A DNA stretch of 64,000 bases from the NCBI GenBank assembly GCA_033782935.1, contig JAWQEG010000710.1, positions 6,014,001 through 6,078,000 on the forward strand, in the 5' to 3' direction. This stretch comes from Petrolisthes cinctipes. Taxonomy: Eukaryota; Arthropoda; Malacostraca; Decapoda; Porcellanidae. A program made the position numbers and the translations under genes. Shown here piece after piece: positions 36,601 through 49,766 of this stretch. The first letter of the stretch is position 1; each line of letters opens with the position of its first letter. Below the pieces are notes generated by a model. It had not been told where the DNA came from. It saw only the letters and a program-made list of their open reading frames with translations, and made no database searches.

Positions 36601-39125
36601 TCGATCTGTACATGCCTACTCTTAGTTAGAGTATTTTCAAAAAAAAGGCTCAAAACATGCTAAAAATCGATATTTTAAGTGTCCAAAGTCGATATGTGCA
36701 TGCATCTTCTGTACCCGTTTATATCTCAAATTCAGGCTCAAAACACCCGAAAATTCGATATTTTGGGGTCCCAGAAGCGATCTGTACATGCCTACTCCTA
36801 GTTAGAGTATTTTTAAAATACAGGCCCGAAACATGCTGAAAATCGATATTTTAAGTGTCCAGAGTCGATATGTGCATGCATCATCTGTACCCGTTTATAT
36901 CTCAAATTCAGGCTAAAAACACCCGAAAATTTGATATTTTGGGGTCCCAGAAGTGATTTGTATATGCCTACTTAGTGCTAGAATATTTTCAAAATATAGG
37001 CCGAAAACATTCTAAAAATCGATATTTCAGGGGCCCAAAGTCGATATCTCAAATTCAGGCCCAAAACGCTCGAAAATTCGATATTTTGGAGTCCCAGAAG
37101 CGAACTGTACATGCCTACTCCGTGTTAGAGTATTTTTAAAATACAGGCCCAAAACATACTGAAAATCGATCTTTTAGGTGCCCAAAGGTCGATATGTGCA
37201 TGCATCTTCTGTACCCGTTTATATCCCAAATTCAACCTCAAACACCTGAAAATTCGATATATTTGGGTCCGAGAGGCGATCTGTACATGCCTACTCAGTG
37301 CTAGAATTTTTTCAAAATATAGGCTCAAAACATGCTAAAAATCGATATTTTAAGTGTCCAAAGTCAATATGTGCATGCATCTTCTGCACTCGTTTATATC
37401 TCAAATTCAACCTCAAAACACCCGAAAAATTCGATAATTTTGGGTCCCAGAAGCGATCTGTACAATACTAGACAGTGCTAGAATGTTTTCAAAATATAGG
37501 AAAAAAAACATGCTAAAAATCGATATTTTAAGTGTCCAAAGTCGATATGTGCATGCATCTTCTGTACCCGTTTATATCTCAAATTCAGGCTCAAAACACC
37601 CGAAAATTCGATATGTTTGGGTCCCAGAAGTGATCTGTACATGCCTACTCCTAGTTAGAGTATTTTCAAAATACAGGCCCAAAACATGCTAAAAATCGAT
37701 ATTTTTGGTGCCCAAAGTCAATATGTGCATGCATCTTCTGTAACCGTTTATATCTCAAATTCAGGCTCGAAACACCCGAAAATTCGATATTTCGGGGTCC
37801 CAGAAGCGATCTGTACATGCCTACTTAGTGCTAGAATATTTTAAAAATATAGGCCCAAATAATGCTAAAAATCGATATTTTAGGTGCCCAAAGACGATAT
37901 CTCAAATTCAGGCCCAAAACACCAAAAAATTGGATATTTTGGGGTCCCAGAAGCGAACTGTACATGCCTATTCCGTGTTAGAGTATTTTCAAAATACATG
38001 CCCAAAACATACTGAAAATCGATCTTTTAGGTGCCCAAAAGTCGATATGTGCATGCATCTTCTGTACCCGTTTATATCTCAAATTCAGATTCCAAACACC
38101 CGAAAATTCGATATTTTGGGGTCCCTGAAGCGATCTGTACATGCCTACTTAGATACAGGCCCAAAACAAGTTGAAAATCGATATTTTAGGTGCCCAAAGT
38201 CAACATGTGAATGCATCTTCTGCACTCGTTTATATCTCAAATTCAACCTCTAAACACCCGAAAAATTCGATAATTTTGGGTCCCAGAAGCGATCTGTACA
38301 TGCCTAGTCAGTTCTAGAATGTTTTCAAAATATAGGGACAAAACATGCTAAAAATCGATATTTTAGGTGCCCAAAGACGATATCTCAAATTCAGGCCCAA
38401 AACACCCAAAAATTCGATATTTTGGGGTCCCAGAAGCGATCTGTACATGCCTACTCAGTGCTAGAATGTTTTCAAAATATAGGCTCAAAACATGCTAAAA
38501 ATCGATATTTTAAGTGTCCAAAGTCGATATGTGCATGCATCATCTGTACCCGTTTATATCTCAAATTCAGGCTCAAAACACCCGAAAATTCGATATTTTG
38601 GGGTCCCAGAAGTGACCTGTACATGCCTACTTAGTGATAGAATATTTTCAAAATATAGGCCTAAAACATGCTAAAAATCGATATTTTAGGTGCCCAAAGT
38701 CGATATCTCAAATTCAGCCCCAAAAAAACCAAAAATTTGATATTTTGGGGTCCCAGAAGCGATCTGTACTTGCCTACTCCGTGTTAGAGTATTTTCAAAA
38801 TACAGGCCCAAAACAAGCTGAAAATCGATATTTTAGGTGACCAAAGTCAATATGTGTATGCATCTTCTGCACCCGTTTATATCCCAAATTCAACCTGAAA
38901 ACACTCGAAAATTCGATATTTTGGGTCCCAGAAGCGATCTGTACATGCCTACTCAGTGCTAGAATGTTTTCAAAATATAGGCTCAAAACATGCTAAAAAT
39001 CGATATTTTAAGTGTCCAAAGTCGATATGTGCATGCATCATCTGTACCCGTTTATATCTCAAATTCAGGCTCGAAACACCCGAAAATTCGATATTTTGGG
39101 GTCCCAGAAGTGATCTGTACATGCC

Positions 39126-39783
39126 TACTTTGTGCTAGAATATTTTCAAAATATAGGCATAAAACATGCAAAAAATCGATATTTTAGGTGCCCAAAGTCG
39201 ATATCTCAGATACAGGCCCAAAACACCCGAAAATTCGATATTTTGGGGTCCCAGAAGCGAACTGTACATGCCTACTCCGTGTTAGAGTATTTTCAAAATA
39301 CAGGCCTAAATCATACTAAAAACCGATCTTTTAGGTGCCCAAAAGTCGATATGTGCATGCATCTTCTGTACCCGTTTATATCTCAAATTCAGGCTCGAAA
39401 CACCCGAAAATTCGATATTTTGGGGTCCCAGAAGCGATTTGTACATGCCTGCTCAGATGCAGGCCCAAAACATGCTGAAAATCGATATTTTAGGTGCCCA
39501 AAGTCAACATGTGTATGCATCTTCTGCACTCGTTTATATCTCAAATTCAACCTCAAAACACCCGAAAATCCAATAATTTTGGGTCCCAGAAGCGATCTCT
39601 ACATGTCTAGTCAGTGCTAGAATGTTTTCAAAATATGGGCTCAAAACATGCTAAAAATCGATATTTTAAGTGTCCTAAGTCGATATGTGCATGCATCTTC
39701 TGTACCCGTTTATATCTCAAATTCAGGCTCAAAACACCCGAAAATTTGATATTTTTGGTTCCCAGAAGCGATCTGTACATGCC
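39126..39783 (+). repeat. ABCD tetramer (658 bp)
   Basis: A begins at 39126 with TACTTTGTGC, and D occupies 39608-39783. It shares GGCATAAAACATGC and CTCAGATACAGG with the tetramer at 19045, 20 kb away. Confidence 0.87.
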
Positions 39784-40136
39784 TACTCCTAGTTAGAGTA
39801 TTTTCAAAATACAGGCTCAAAACATGCTAAAAATCGATGTTTTAAGTGTCCAAAGTCGATATGTGCATGCATCTTCTGTACCCGTTTATATCGCAAATTC
39901 AGGCTCAAAACACCCGAAAATTCGATATTTTTGGGTCCCAGAAGCGATCTGTACATGCCTACTCCTAGTTAGAGTGTTTTCAAAATACAGACCCAAAACA
40001 TGCTCAAAATCGATATTTTAGGTGCCTAAAAGTCAATATGTGCATGCATCTTCTGTACCTGTTTATATCTTAAATTCAGTCTCAAAACACCCGAAAATTC
40101 GATATTTTGGGGTCCCAGAAGCGATCTGTACATGCC

Positions 40137-40794
40137 TACTCAGTGCTGGAATATTTTAAAAATATAGGCCCAAAACATGCTATAAATCGATATTTTAGGT
40201 GCCCAAAGTCGATATCTCAAATTCAAGCCCAAAACACCCAAAAATTCGATATTTTGGGGTCCCAGAAACGATCTGTACATGCCTACTCCGTGTTAGAGTA
40301 TTTTCAATATACTGGCCCAAAACATATTGAAAATCGATCTTTTAGGTGCCCAAAAGTCGATATGTGCATGCATCTTCTGTACCCGTTTATATCTCAAATT
40401 CAGGTTCCAAGCCCCCGAAAATTCGATATTTTGGGGTCACACTAGCGATCTGTACATGCCTACTCAGATGCATGCCCAAAACATGCTGAAAATCGATATT
40501 TTAGGTGCCCAAAGTCAACATGTGTATGCATCTTCTGCACTCGTTTATATCTCAAATTCAACCTCAAAACACCCGAAAATTCGATAATTTTAGGTCCCAG
40601 AAGCGATCTGTACATGTCTAGTCAGTGCTAGAATGTTTTCAAAATATAGGCTCAAAACATGCTAAAAATCGATATTTTAAGTGTCCTAAGTCAATATGTG
40701 CATGCATCTTCTGTATCCGTTTATATCTCAAATTCAGGATTAAAATACCCGAAAATTCGATATTTTTGGGTCCTAGAAGCGATCTGTACATCCC
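40137..40794 (+). repeat. ABCD tetramer (658 bp)
   Basis: A begins at 40137 with TACTCAGTGCTGGAATATT and TTTTAAAAATATAGG. D occupies 40619-40794 and passes into an F-type end (GGGTCCTAGAAGCG). B ends in the unusual GGGGTCACACTAGCG. Confidence 0.82.
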
Positions 40795-41867
40795 TACTCC
40801 TAGTTAGAATGTTTTCAAGATACAGACCCAAAACATGCTCAAAATCGATCTTTTAGGTGCCCAAAAGTCAATATGTGGATGCATCTTCTGTACCCGTTTA
40901 TATCTCAAATTCAGGCTCAAAACACTCGAAAATTCGATATTTTGAGGTCCCAGAAACGATCTGTATTTGCCTACTCAGTGTTAGAGTATTTTCAAAATAC
41001 AGGCCCAAAACAAGCTGAAAATCGATGTTTTAGATGACCAAAGTCAATATGTGTATGCATCTTCTGCAACCGTTTATATCCCAAATTCAACCTCAAAACA
41101 CCCGAAAAATCGATATTTTTAGGTCCCAGAAGCGATCTGTACATGCCTACTCAGTGCTAGAATGTTTACAAATTATAGGCTCAAAACATGCTAAAAATCG
41201 ATATTTTAAGTGTCCAAAGTCGATATGTGCATGCATCATCTGTACCCGTTTATATCTCAAATTCAGGCTCAAAACACCCGAAAATTTGATATTTTGGGGT
41301 CCCAGAAGTGATCTGTACATGCCTACTTAGTGGTAGAATATTTTCAAAATATAGGCCAAAACATGCTAAAAATCGATATTTTAGGTGCCCAAAGTCGATA
41401 TCTCAAATTCAGGCCCAAAACGCCCGAAAATTCGATATTTTGGGGTCTCAGAACTGAATTGTACATGCCTACTCCGTGTTAGAGTATTTTCAAAATACAG
41501 GCCCAAAACAAGCTGAAAATCGATGTTTTAGATGACCAAAGTCAATATGTGTATGCATCTTCTGTACCCGTTTATATCCCAAATTCAACCTCAAAACACT
41601 CGAAAATTCGATATTTTTGGGTCCCAGAAGCGATCTGTACATGCCTACTCAGTGCTAGAATGTTTTCAATATATAGGCTCAAAACATGCTAAAAATCGAT
41701 ATTTTAAGTGTCCAAAGTCGATATGTGCATGCATCATCTGTACCCGTTTATATCTCAAATTTAGGCTCAAAACACCAGAAAATTCGATATTTTCGAGTCC
41801 CAGAACAGAAGTGATCTGTACATGCCTACTTAGTGCTAGAATATTTTCTAAATATAGGCACAAAACA

Positions 41868-43498
41868 TGCTAAAAATCGATATTTTAGGTGCCCAAAGTC
41901 GATATCTCAAATTCAGGCCCAAAACACCCGAAAATTCGATATTTTGGGGTCCCAGAAGCGAACTGTATATGCCTACTCCGTGTTAGAGTATTTTCAAAAT
42001 ACAGGCTCAAAACATACTGAATATCGTTCTTTTAGGTGACCAAAAGTCGATATGTGCATGCATCTTCTGTACCCGTTTATATCTCAAATTCAGGCTCAAA
42101 ACACCCGAAAATTCGATATTTTGGGGTCCCAGAAGCGATCTGTACATGCCTACTCAGATGCAGGCCCAAAACATGCTGAAAATCAATATTTTAGGTGCCC
42201 AAAGTCAACATGTGTATGCATCTTATGTACCCGTTTATATCCCAAATTCAACCTCAAAACACCCGAAAATTCGATATTTTGGGGTCCCAGAAGTGATCTG
42301 TACATGCCTACTTAGTGCTAGAATATTTTCAAAATATATGCCCAAAACATGCAAAAAATCGATATTTTAGGTGCCCAAAGACGATATCTCAAATTTAGGC
42401 CCAAAACACCCGAAAATTCGATATTTTGGGGTCCCAAAAGCGATCTGTACATGCCTACTCAGATGCAGGCCCAAAACATGCTGAAAATCGATATTTTAGG
42501 TGCCCAAAGTCAACATGTGTTTATATCTCAAATTCAACCTCAAAACACCCGAAAATTCGATAATTTTGGGTCCCAGAAGCGATCTGTACATGTCTAGTCA
42601 GTGCTAGAATTTTTTCAAAATACAGGCCCAAAACATGCTGAAAATCGATATTTTAGGTGCCCAAACTCAATATGTGCATGCATCTTCTGTACCCGTTTAT
42701 ATCTCAAATTCAGCCTCAAAAAACCCGAAAATTCATTATTTTTGGGTAATAGAAGCGATTTGTACATCCCTACTCCTAGTTAGAATGTTTTCAAGATACA
42801 GACCCAAAACATGCTCAAAATCGATATTTTAGGTGCCCAAAAGTCGATATGTGCATGCATCTTCTGTACCCGTTTATATCTCAAATTCAGGATCAAAACA
42901 CCCTAAAATTCGATATTTTGGGGTCCCAGAAGCGATCTGTACATGCCTACTCAGTGCTAGAATATTTTCAAAATGTAGGTCCAAAACATGCTAAAAATCG
43001 ATATTTTAGGTGCCCAAAGTCGATATCTCAAATTCATGCCCGAAACACTCAAAAATTCGATTTTTTGGGGTCCCAGAAGCGATCTGTACATGCCTACTCC
43101 GTGTTAGAGTATTTTCAATATACAGGCCCAAAACAAATTGAAAATCGATCTTTTAGGTGCCCAAAAGTCGATATGTGGATTCATCTTCTGTACCCGTTTA
43201 TATCTCAAATTCAGGCTCAAAACACCCGAAAATTCGATATTTGGGGGTCCCAGAAGCGATCTGTACTTGCCTACTCCGTGTTAGAGTATTTTCAAAATAC
43301 AGGCACAAAACAAGCTGAAAATCGATATTTTAGGTGACCAGAGCCAATATGTGTATGCATCTTCTGCACCCGTTTATATCCCAAATTCAACCTAAAAACA
43401 CTCGAAAATTCGATATTTTTGGGTCCCAGAAGCGATCTGTACATTCCTACTCAGTGCTAGAATGTTTTCAAAATATAGGCTCAAAATATGCTAAAAAT
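41868..43498 (+). repeat. About 1.6-kb block, copy 1 of a 4382-bp-offset pair
   Basis: This block matches 46250-47880 at a constant offset of 4382 bp. Both contain two monomers with distinctive damage: a 139-bp C monomer (42456-42594) and an F monomer with GGGTAATAGAAGCG. More than a dozen differences were noticed, so this pair is older than the 7455-bp and 5339-bp duplications. Its limits are approximate. Confidence 0.8.
42456..42594 (+). repeat. C monomer with extra 19-bp deletion (139 bp)
   Basis: The sequence reads GTCAACATGTGTTTATATC, lacking 19 bp that normally hold TATGCATCTTCTGCACTCG. The same deletion is present at 46838-46976, inside the paired block. Confidence 0.88.
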
Positions 43499-43770
43499 CG
43501 ATATTTTAGGTGCCCAAAGTCGATATCTCAAATTCAGGCCCAAAACACCCGAAAATTCGATATTTTGGGGTCCCAGAAGCGATCTGTACATGCCTACTCA
43601 GTGGTTTAATTTTTTCAAAATATAGGCTTAAAACATGCTAAAAATCGATATTTTAAGTGTCCAAAGTCGATATGTGCATGCATCATCTGTACCTGTTTAT
43701 ATCTCAAATTCAGGCTCAAAACACCCGAAAATTCGATATTTTGGGGTAACAGAAGTGATCTGTACATGCC

Positions 43771-44235
43771 TACTTAGTGCTAAAATATTTTCAAAATATA
43801 GGCCCAAAACATGCTAAAAATCGATATTTTAGGTGCCCAAAGTCGATATCTCAAATTCAAGCCCAAAACACCCGAAAATTCGATATTTTGGGGTCCCAGA
43901 AGCGAACTGTTAGAGTATTTTCAAAATACAGGCCCAAAACATACTGAAAATCGATCTTTTAGGTGCCCAAAAGTCGATATGTGCATGCATCTTCTGTACC
44001 CGTTTATATCTCAAATTCAGGCTCAAAACACCCGAAAATTCGATATTTTGGGGTCCGACAAGCGATCTGTATATACCTACTCAGATGCAGGCCCAAAACA
44101 TGCTAAATATCGATATTTTAGGTGCCCAAAGTCAACATGTGCATGCATCATCTGTACCCGTTTATATCTCAAATTCAGGCTCAAAACACCCGAAAATTCG
44201 ATATTTTGGGGTAACAGAAGTGATCTGTACATGCC
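43771..44235 (+). repeat. 465-bp block: A, shortened B, C/D chimera, first copy
   Basis: A starts at 43771 with TGCTAAAATATTTTC. B has lost 17 bp between two TGT triplets, giving GCGAACTGTTAGAG at about 43902-43915. The C monomer (44078-44235) switches within TGTGCATGCATCATC to D-class sequence ending GGGGTAACAGAAGTG. A nearly identical block follows at an offset of 465 bp. Confidence 0.88.
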
Positions 44236-44700
44236 TACTTAGTGCTAAAATATTTTCAAAATATAGGCCCAAAACATGCTAAAAATCGATATTTTAGGTG
44301 CCCAAAGTCGATATCTCAAATTCAAGCCCAAAACACCCGAAAATTCGATATTTTGGGGTCCCAGAAGCGAACTGTTAGAGTATTTTCAAAATACAGGCCC
44401 AAAACATACTGAAAATCGATCTTTTAGGTGCCCAAAAGTCGATATGTGCATGCATCTTCTGTACCCGTTTATATCTCAAATTCAGGCTCAAAACACCCGA
44501 AAATTCGATATTTTGGGGTCCGACAAGCGATCTGTACATGCCTACTCAGATGCAGGCCCAAAACATGCTAAATATCGATATTTTAGGTGCCCAAAGTCAA
44601 CATGTGTATGCATCTTCTGCACTCGTTTATATCTCAAATTCAACCTCAAAACACCCGAAAATTCGATAATTTTGGGTCCTAGAAGCGATTTGTACATGTC
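44236..44700 (+). repeat. 465-bp block, second copy
   Basis: This repeats 43771-44235 with the same 17-bp deletion in B. Its C monomer is ordinary rather than chimeric. That identifies the chimeric C of the first copy as the junction of the duplication. The block recurs as a single copy at about 50.5 and 55.8 kb. Confidence 0.86.
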
Positions 44701-46249
44701 TAGTTAGTGCTAGAATGTTTTCAAAATATAGGCTCAAAACATGCTAAAAATCGATATTTTAGGTGCTTAAAGTCGATATCTCAAATTCAGGCCCAAAACA
44801 CCCAAAAAATCGATATTTTGGGGTCCCAGAAGCGATCTGTACATGCTTACTCCGTGTTAGAGTATTTTCAATATACAGGCCCAAAACATATTGAAAATCG
44901 ATCTTTTAGGTGCCCAAAAGTCGATATGTGCATGCATCTTCTGTACCCGTTTATATCCCAAATTCAACCTCAAAACACCCGAAAATTCGATATTTTTGGG
45001 TCCCAGAAGCGATCTGTACATGCCTACTCAGTGCTAGAATGTTTTCAAAATATAGGCCCAAAACATGCTAAAAATCGATATTTTAGGTGCCCAAAGTCGA
45101 TATCTCAAATTCAGGCCCTAAACACCCAAAAATTCGATATTTTGGGGTCTCAGAAGCGATCTGTACATGCCAACTCCGTGTTAGAGTATTTTCAATATAC
45201 AGGCCCAAAACATAATGAAAATCGATCTGTTAGGTGCTCAAAAGTCGATATGTGGATGCATCTTCTGTACCCGTTTTTATCTCAAATTCAGTCTCAAAAC
45301 ACCCGAAAATTCGATATTTTTGGGTCCCAGAAGCGATCTGTACTTGCCTACTCCATGTTAGAGTATTTTCAAAATACAGGCCCAAAACAAGCTGAAAATC
45401 GATATTTTAGGTGACCAAAGTCAATATGTGTATGCACCTTCTGCACCCGTTTATATCCCAAATTCATCCTCAAATCACCAGCAAATTCGATATTTTTGGG
45501 TCTCAGAAGCAATCTGTACATGCCTACTCAGTGCTAGAATTTTTTCAATATATAGGCTCAAAACATGCTAAAATCGATATATTAAGTGTCCAAAGTCGAT
45601 ATGTGCATGCATCATCTGTACCCGTTTATATCTCAAATTCAGACTCAAAACACCCGAAAATTCGATATTTTGGGGTCCCAGAAGTGATCTGTACATGCCT
45701 ACTTAGTGCTAGAATATTTTCAAATTATAGGCATAAAACATGCTAAAAATCGATATTTTAAGTGTCCAAAGTCGATATGTGCATGCATCATCTGTACCCG
45801 TTTATATCTCAAATTCAGGCTCAAAACACCCGAAAATTCGATATTTTGGGGTCCCAGAAGCGATCTGTACATGCCTACTCAGATGCAGGCCCAAAACATG
45901 CTGAAAATCGATATTTTAGGAGTCCAAGGTCAACATGTGTATGCATCTTCTGCACTCGTTTATATCTCAAATTCAACCTCAAAACACCCGAAAATTCGAT
46001 AATTTAGGGTCCCAGAAGTGATCTGTACATGTCTAGTCAGTGCTAGAATGTTTTCAAAATATAGGCTCAAAACATGCTAAAAATCGATATTTTAAGTGTC
46101 CAAAGTCAATATGTGCTTGCATCTTCTGTACCCGTTTATATCTCAAATTCAAGCTTAAAACACCCGAACATTTGATATTTTGGGGTCCCAGAAGTGATCT
46201 GTACATGCCTACTTAGTGGTAGAATATTTTCAAAATATAGGCCAAAACA

Positions 46250-47880
46250 TGCTAAAAATCGATATTTTAGGTGCCCAAAGTCGATATCTCAAATTCAGGC
46301 CCAAAACACCCGAAAATTCGATATTTTGGGGTCCCAGAAGCGAACTGTATATGCCTACTCCGTGTTAGAGTATTTTCAAAATACAGGCTCAAAACATACT
46401 GAATATCGTTCTTTTAGGTGACCAAAAGTCGATATGTGCATGCATCTTCTGTACCCGTTTATATCTCAAATTCAGGCTCAAAACACCCGAAAATTCGATA
46501 TTTTGGGGTCCCAGAAGCGATCTGTACATGCCTACTCAGATGCAGGCCCAAAACATGCTGAAAATCAATATTTTAGGTGCCCAAAGTCAACATGTGTATG
46601 CATCTTATGTACCCGATTATATCCCAAATTCAACCTCAAAACACCCGAAAATTCGATATTTTGGGGTCCCAGAAGTGATCTGTACATGCCTACTTAGTGC
46701 TAGAATATTTTCAAAATATATGCCCAAAACATGCAAAAAATTGATATTTTAGGTGCCCAAAGACGATATCTCAAATTTAGGCCCAAAACACCCGAAAATT
46801 CGATATTTTGGGGTCCCAAAAGCGATCTGTACATGCCTACTCAGATGCAGGCCCAAAACATGCTGAAAATCGATTTTTTAGGTGCCCAAAGTCAACATGT
46901 GTTTATATCTCAAATTCAACCTCAAAACACCCGAAAATTCGATAATTTTGGGTCCCAGAAGCGATCTGTACATGTCTAGTCAGTGCTAGAATTTTTTCAA
47001 AATACAGGCCCAAAACATGCTGAAAATCGATATTTTAGGTGCCCAAACTCAATATGTGCATGCATCTTCTGTACCCGTTTATATCTCAAATTCAACCTCA
47101 AAAAACCTGAAAATTCATTATTTTTGGGTAATAGAAGCGATTTGTACATCCCTACTCCTAGTTAGAATGTTTTCAAGATACAGACCCAAAACATGCTCAA
47201 AATCGATATTTTAGGTGCCCAAAAGTCGATATGTGCATGCATCTTCTGTACCCGTTTATATCTCAAATTCAGGATCAAAACACCCTAAAATTCTATATTT
47301 TGGGGTCCCAGAAGCGATCTGTACATGCCTACTCAGTGCTAGAATATTTTCAAAATGTAGGTCCAAAACATGCTAAAAATCGATATTTTAGGTGCCCAAA
47401 GTCGATATCTCAAATTCATGCCCAAAACACTCAAAAATTCAGTTTTTTGGGGTCCCAGAAGCGATCTGTACATGCCTACTCCGTGTTAGAGTATTTTCAA
47501 TATACAGGCCCAAAACAAATTGAAAATCGATCTTTTAGGTGCCCAAAATTCGATATGTGGATTCATCTTTTGTACCCGTTTATATCTCAAATTCAGGCTC
47601 AAAACACCCGAAAATTCGATATTTGGGGGTCCCAGAAGCGATCTGTACTTGCCTACTCCGTGTTAGAGTATTTTCAAAATACAGGCACAAAACAAGCTGA
47701 AAATCGATATTTTAGGTGACCAGAGCCAATATGTGTATGCATCTTCTGCACCCGTTTATATCCCAAATTCAACCTAAAAACACTCGAAAATTCGATATTT
47801 TTTTGTCCCAGAAGCGATCTGTACATGCCTACTCAGTGCTAGAATGTTTTCAAAATATAGGCTCTAAACATGCTAAAAAT
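46250..47880 (+). repeat. About 1.6-kb block, copy 2 of a 4382-bp-offset pair
   Basis: This is the partner of 41868-43498. Just upstream (46217-46250) the sequence instead resembles 41331 onward (TGGTAGAATATT, ATAGGCCAAAACATGC), an offset of 4886. The left edge is therefore a mosaic junction within one A monomer. Differences from copy 1 include CCCGATTATATC at about 46613 and AATTCGATATGTGG at about 47548. Confidence 0.8.
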
Positions 47881-49766
47881 CGATATTTTAAGTGTCCAAA
47901 GTCGATATGTGCATGCATCATCTGTACCCGTTTATATCTCAAATTCAGTCTCGAAACACCCGAAAATTCGATATTTTGGGGTCCCAGAAGCGATCTGTAC
48001 ATGCCTGCTCAGATGCAGGCACAAAACAAGCTGAAAATCGATATTTTAGGTGAACAAAGTCAATATGTGTATGCATCTTCAGCACCCGTTTATATCCCAA
48101 ATTCAACCTTAAAACACTAGAAAATTCAATATTTTTGGGTCCCTGAAGCGATCTGTACATGCCTACTCAGTGCTAGAATGTTTTCAAAATATAGGCTCTA
48201 AACATGCTTAAAATCGATATTTTAAGTGTCCAAAGTCGATATATGCATGCATCATCTGTACCCGTTTATATCTCAAATTCAGGCTCGAAACACCCGAAAA
48301 TTCGATATTTTGGGGTCCCAGAAGCAAACTGTGCATGCCTACTCCGTGTTAGAGTATTTTCAAAATACAGGCCCAAAACATACTGAAAATCGATCTTTCA
48401 GGTGCCCAAAAGTCAATATGTGCATGCATCTTCTGTACCCGTTTATATCTCAAATTCAGGCTCAAAACACCCGAAAATTCGATATTTTTGGGTCCCAGAA
48501 GCGATCTGTACATGCCTACTCCTAGTTAGAGTATTTTCAAAATACAAGCCCGAAACATGCTGAAAATCGATATTTTAGGTGCCCAAAGTCAATAAGTGCA
48601 TGAATCTTCTGTAACCGTTTATATCTCAAATTCAGGCCCAAAGCACCCGAAAATTCGGTATTTTTGGGTCCTAGAAGCGATCTGTACTTCCCTACTCCTA
48701 GTTAGAATGTTTTCATGATACAGACCCAAAACATGCTCAAAATCGATATTTTAGGTGCCCAAAAGTCAATATGTGCATGCATCTTCTATACTCGTTTATG
48801 TCTTAAATTCGGGCTCAAAACACCCGAAAATTCGATATTTTGGGGTCCCAGAAGTGATCTGTACATGCCTACTCAGTGCTAGAATATTTTAAAAATATAG
48901 GCCCAAAACATGCTAAAAATCGATATTTTAGGTGCCCAAAGTCGATATCCCAAATTCAACCTCAAAACACCCGAAAATTCGATATTTTTGGGTCCCAGAA
49001 GCGATCTGTACATGCCTACTCAGTGCTAGAATGTTTTCAAAATATAGGTTCAAAACATGCTAAAAATCGATATTATAAGTGTCCAAAGTCGATATGTGCA
49101 TGCATCATCTGTACCCGTTTATATCTCAAATTCAGGCTCAAAACACCCGAAAATTCGATATTTTGGGGTCCCAGAAGTGATCTGTACATGTCTACTTAGT
49201 GCTAGAATATTTTCAAAATATAGGCCCAAAACATGCTAAAAACCGATATTTTAGGTGCCCAAAGTCGATATCTCAAATTCAGGCCCAAAACACCCGAAAA
49301 TTCGATATTTTTGGGTCCCAGATGCGATCTGTACATGACTGCTCAGATGCAGGCCCAAAACATGCTGAAAATCGATATTTTAGGTGCCCAAAGTCAACAC
49401 TCTTCTGCACTCGTTTATATCTTAAATTCAACCTCAAAACACTCGAAAATTCGATAATTTTGGGTCCCAGAAGGAATCTGTACATGTCTAGTCAGTGCTA
49501 GAATGTTTTCAAAATATAGGTTCAAAACATGCTAAAAATCGATATTTTAAGTGTCCAAAGTCGATATGTGCATGCATCTTATGTACCCGTTTATATCTCA
49601 AATTCAGGCACAAAACTCCCGAAAATTCGATATTTTTGGGTCCCACAAGCGATCTGTACATGCCTACTACTAGTTAGAGTATTTTCAAAATACAGAACTA
49701 AAACATGCTGAAAATCGATATTTTAGGTGCCCAAAGTCAATATGTGCATGCATCATCTGTACCCGT

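Noticed and set aside
37410..37440. CENP-B box-like site
   Set aside because: The repeat has CCCGAAAATTCGAT, which resembles an inverted CENP-B box but is one base too short. The longer variants CCCGAAAAATTCGAT near 37420 and 38262 fit the spacing but miss two of the essential positions.
44707..45414. Open frame of 235 codons, with equivalents at 50959-51666 and 56298-57005
   Set aside because: It reads straight through several satellite monomers. Its frame depends on monomer lengths, and its start is GTG inside the repeat. The same peptide fragments appear in other frames in other monomers. No domain, codon bias or gene signal is visible.
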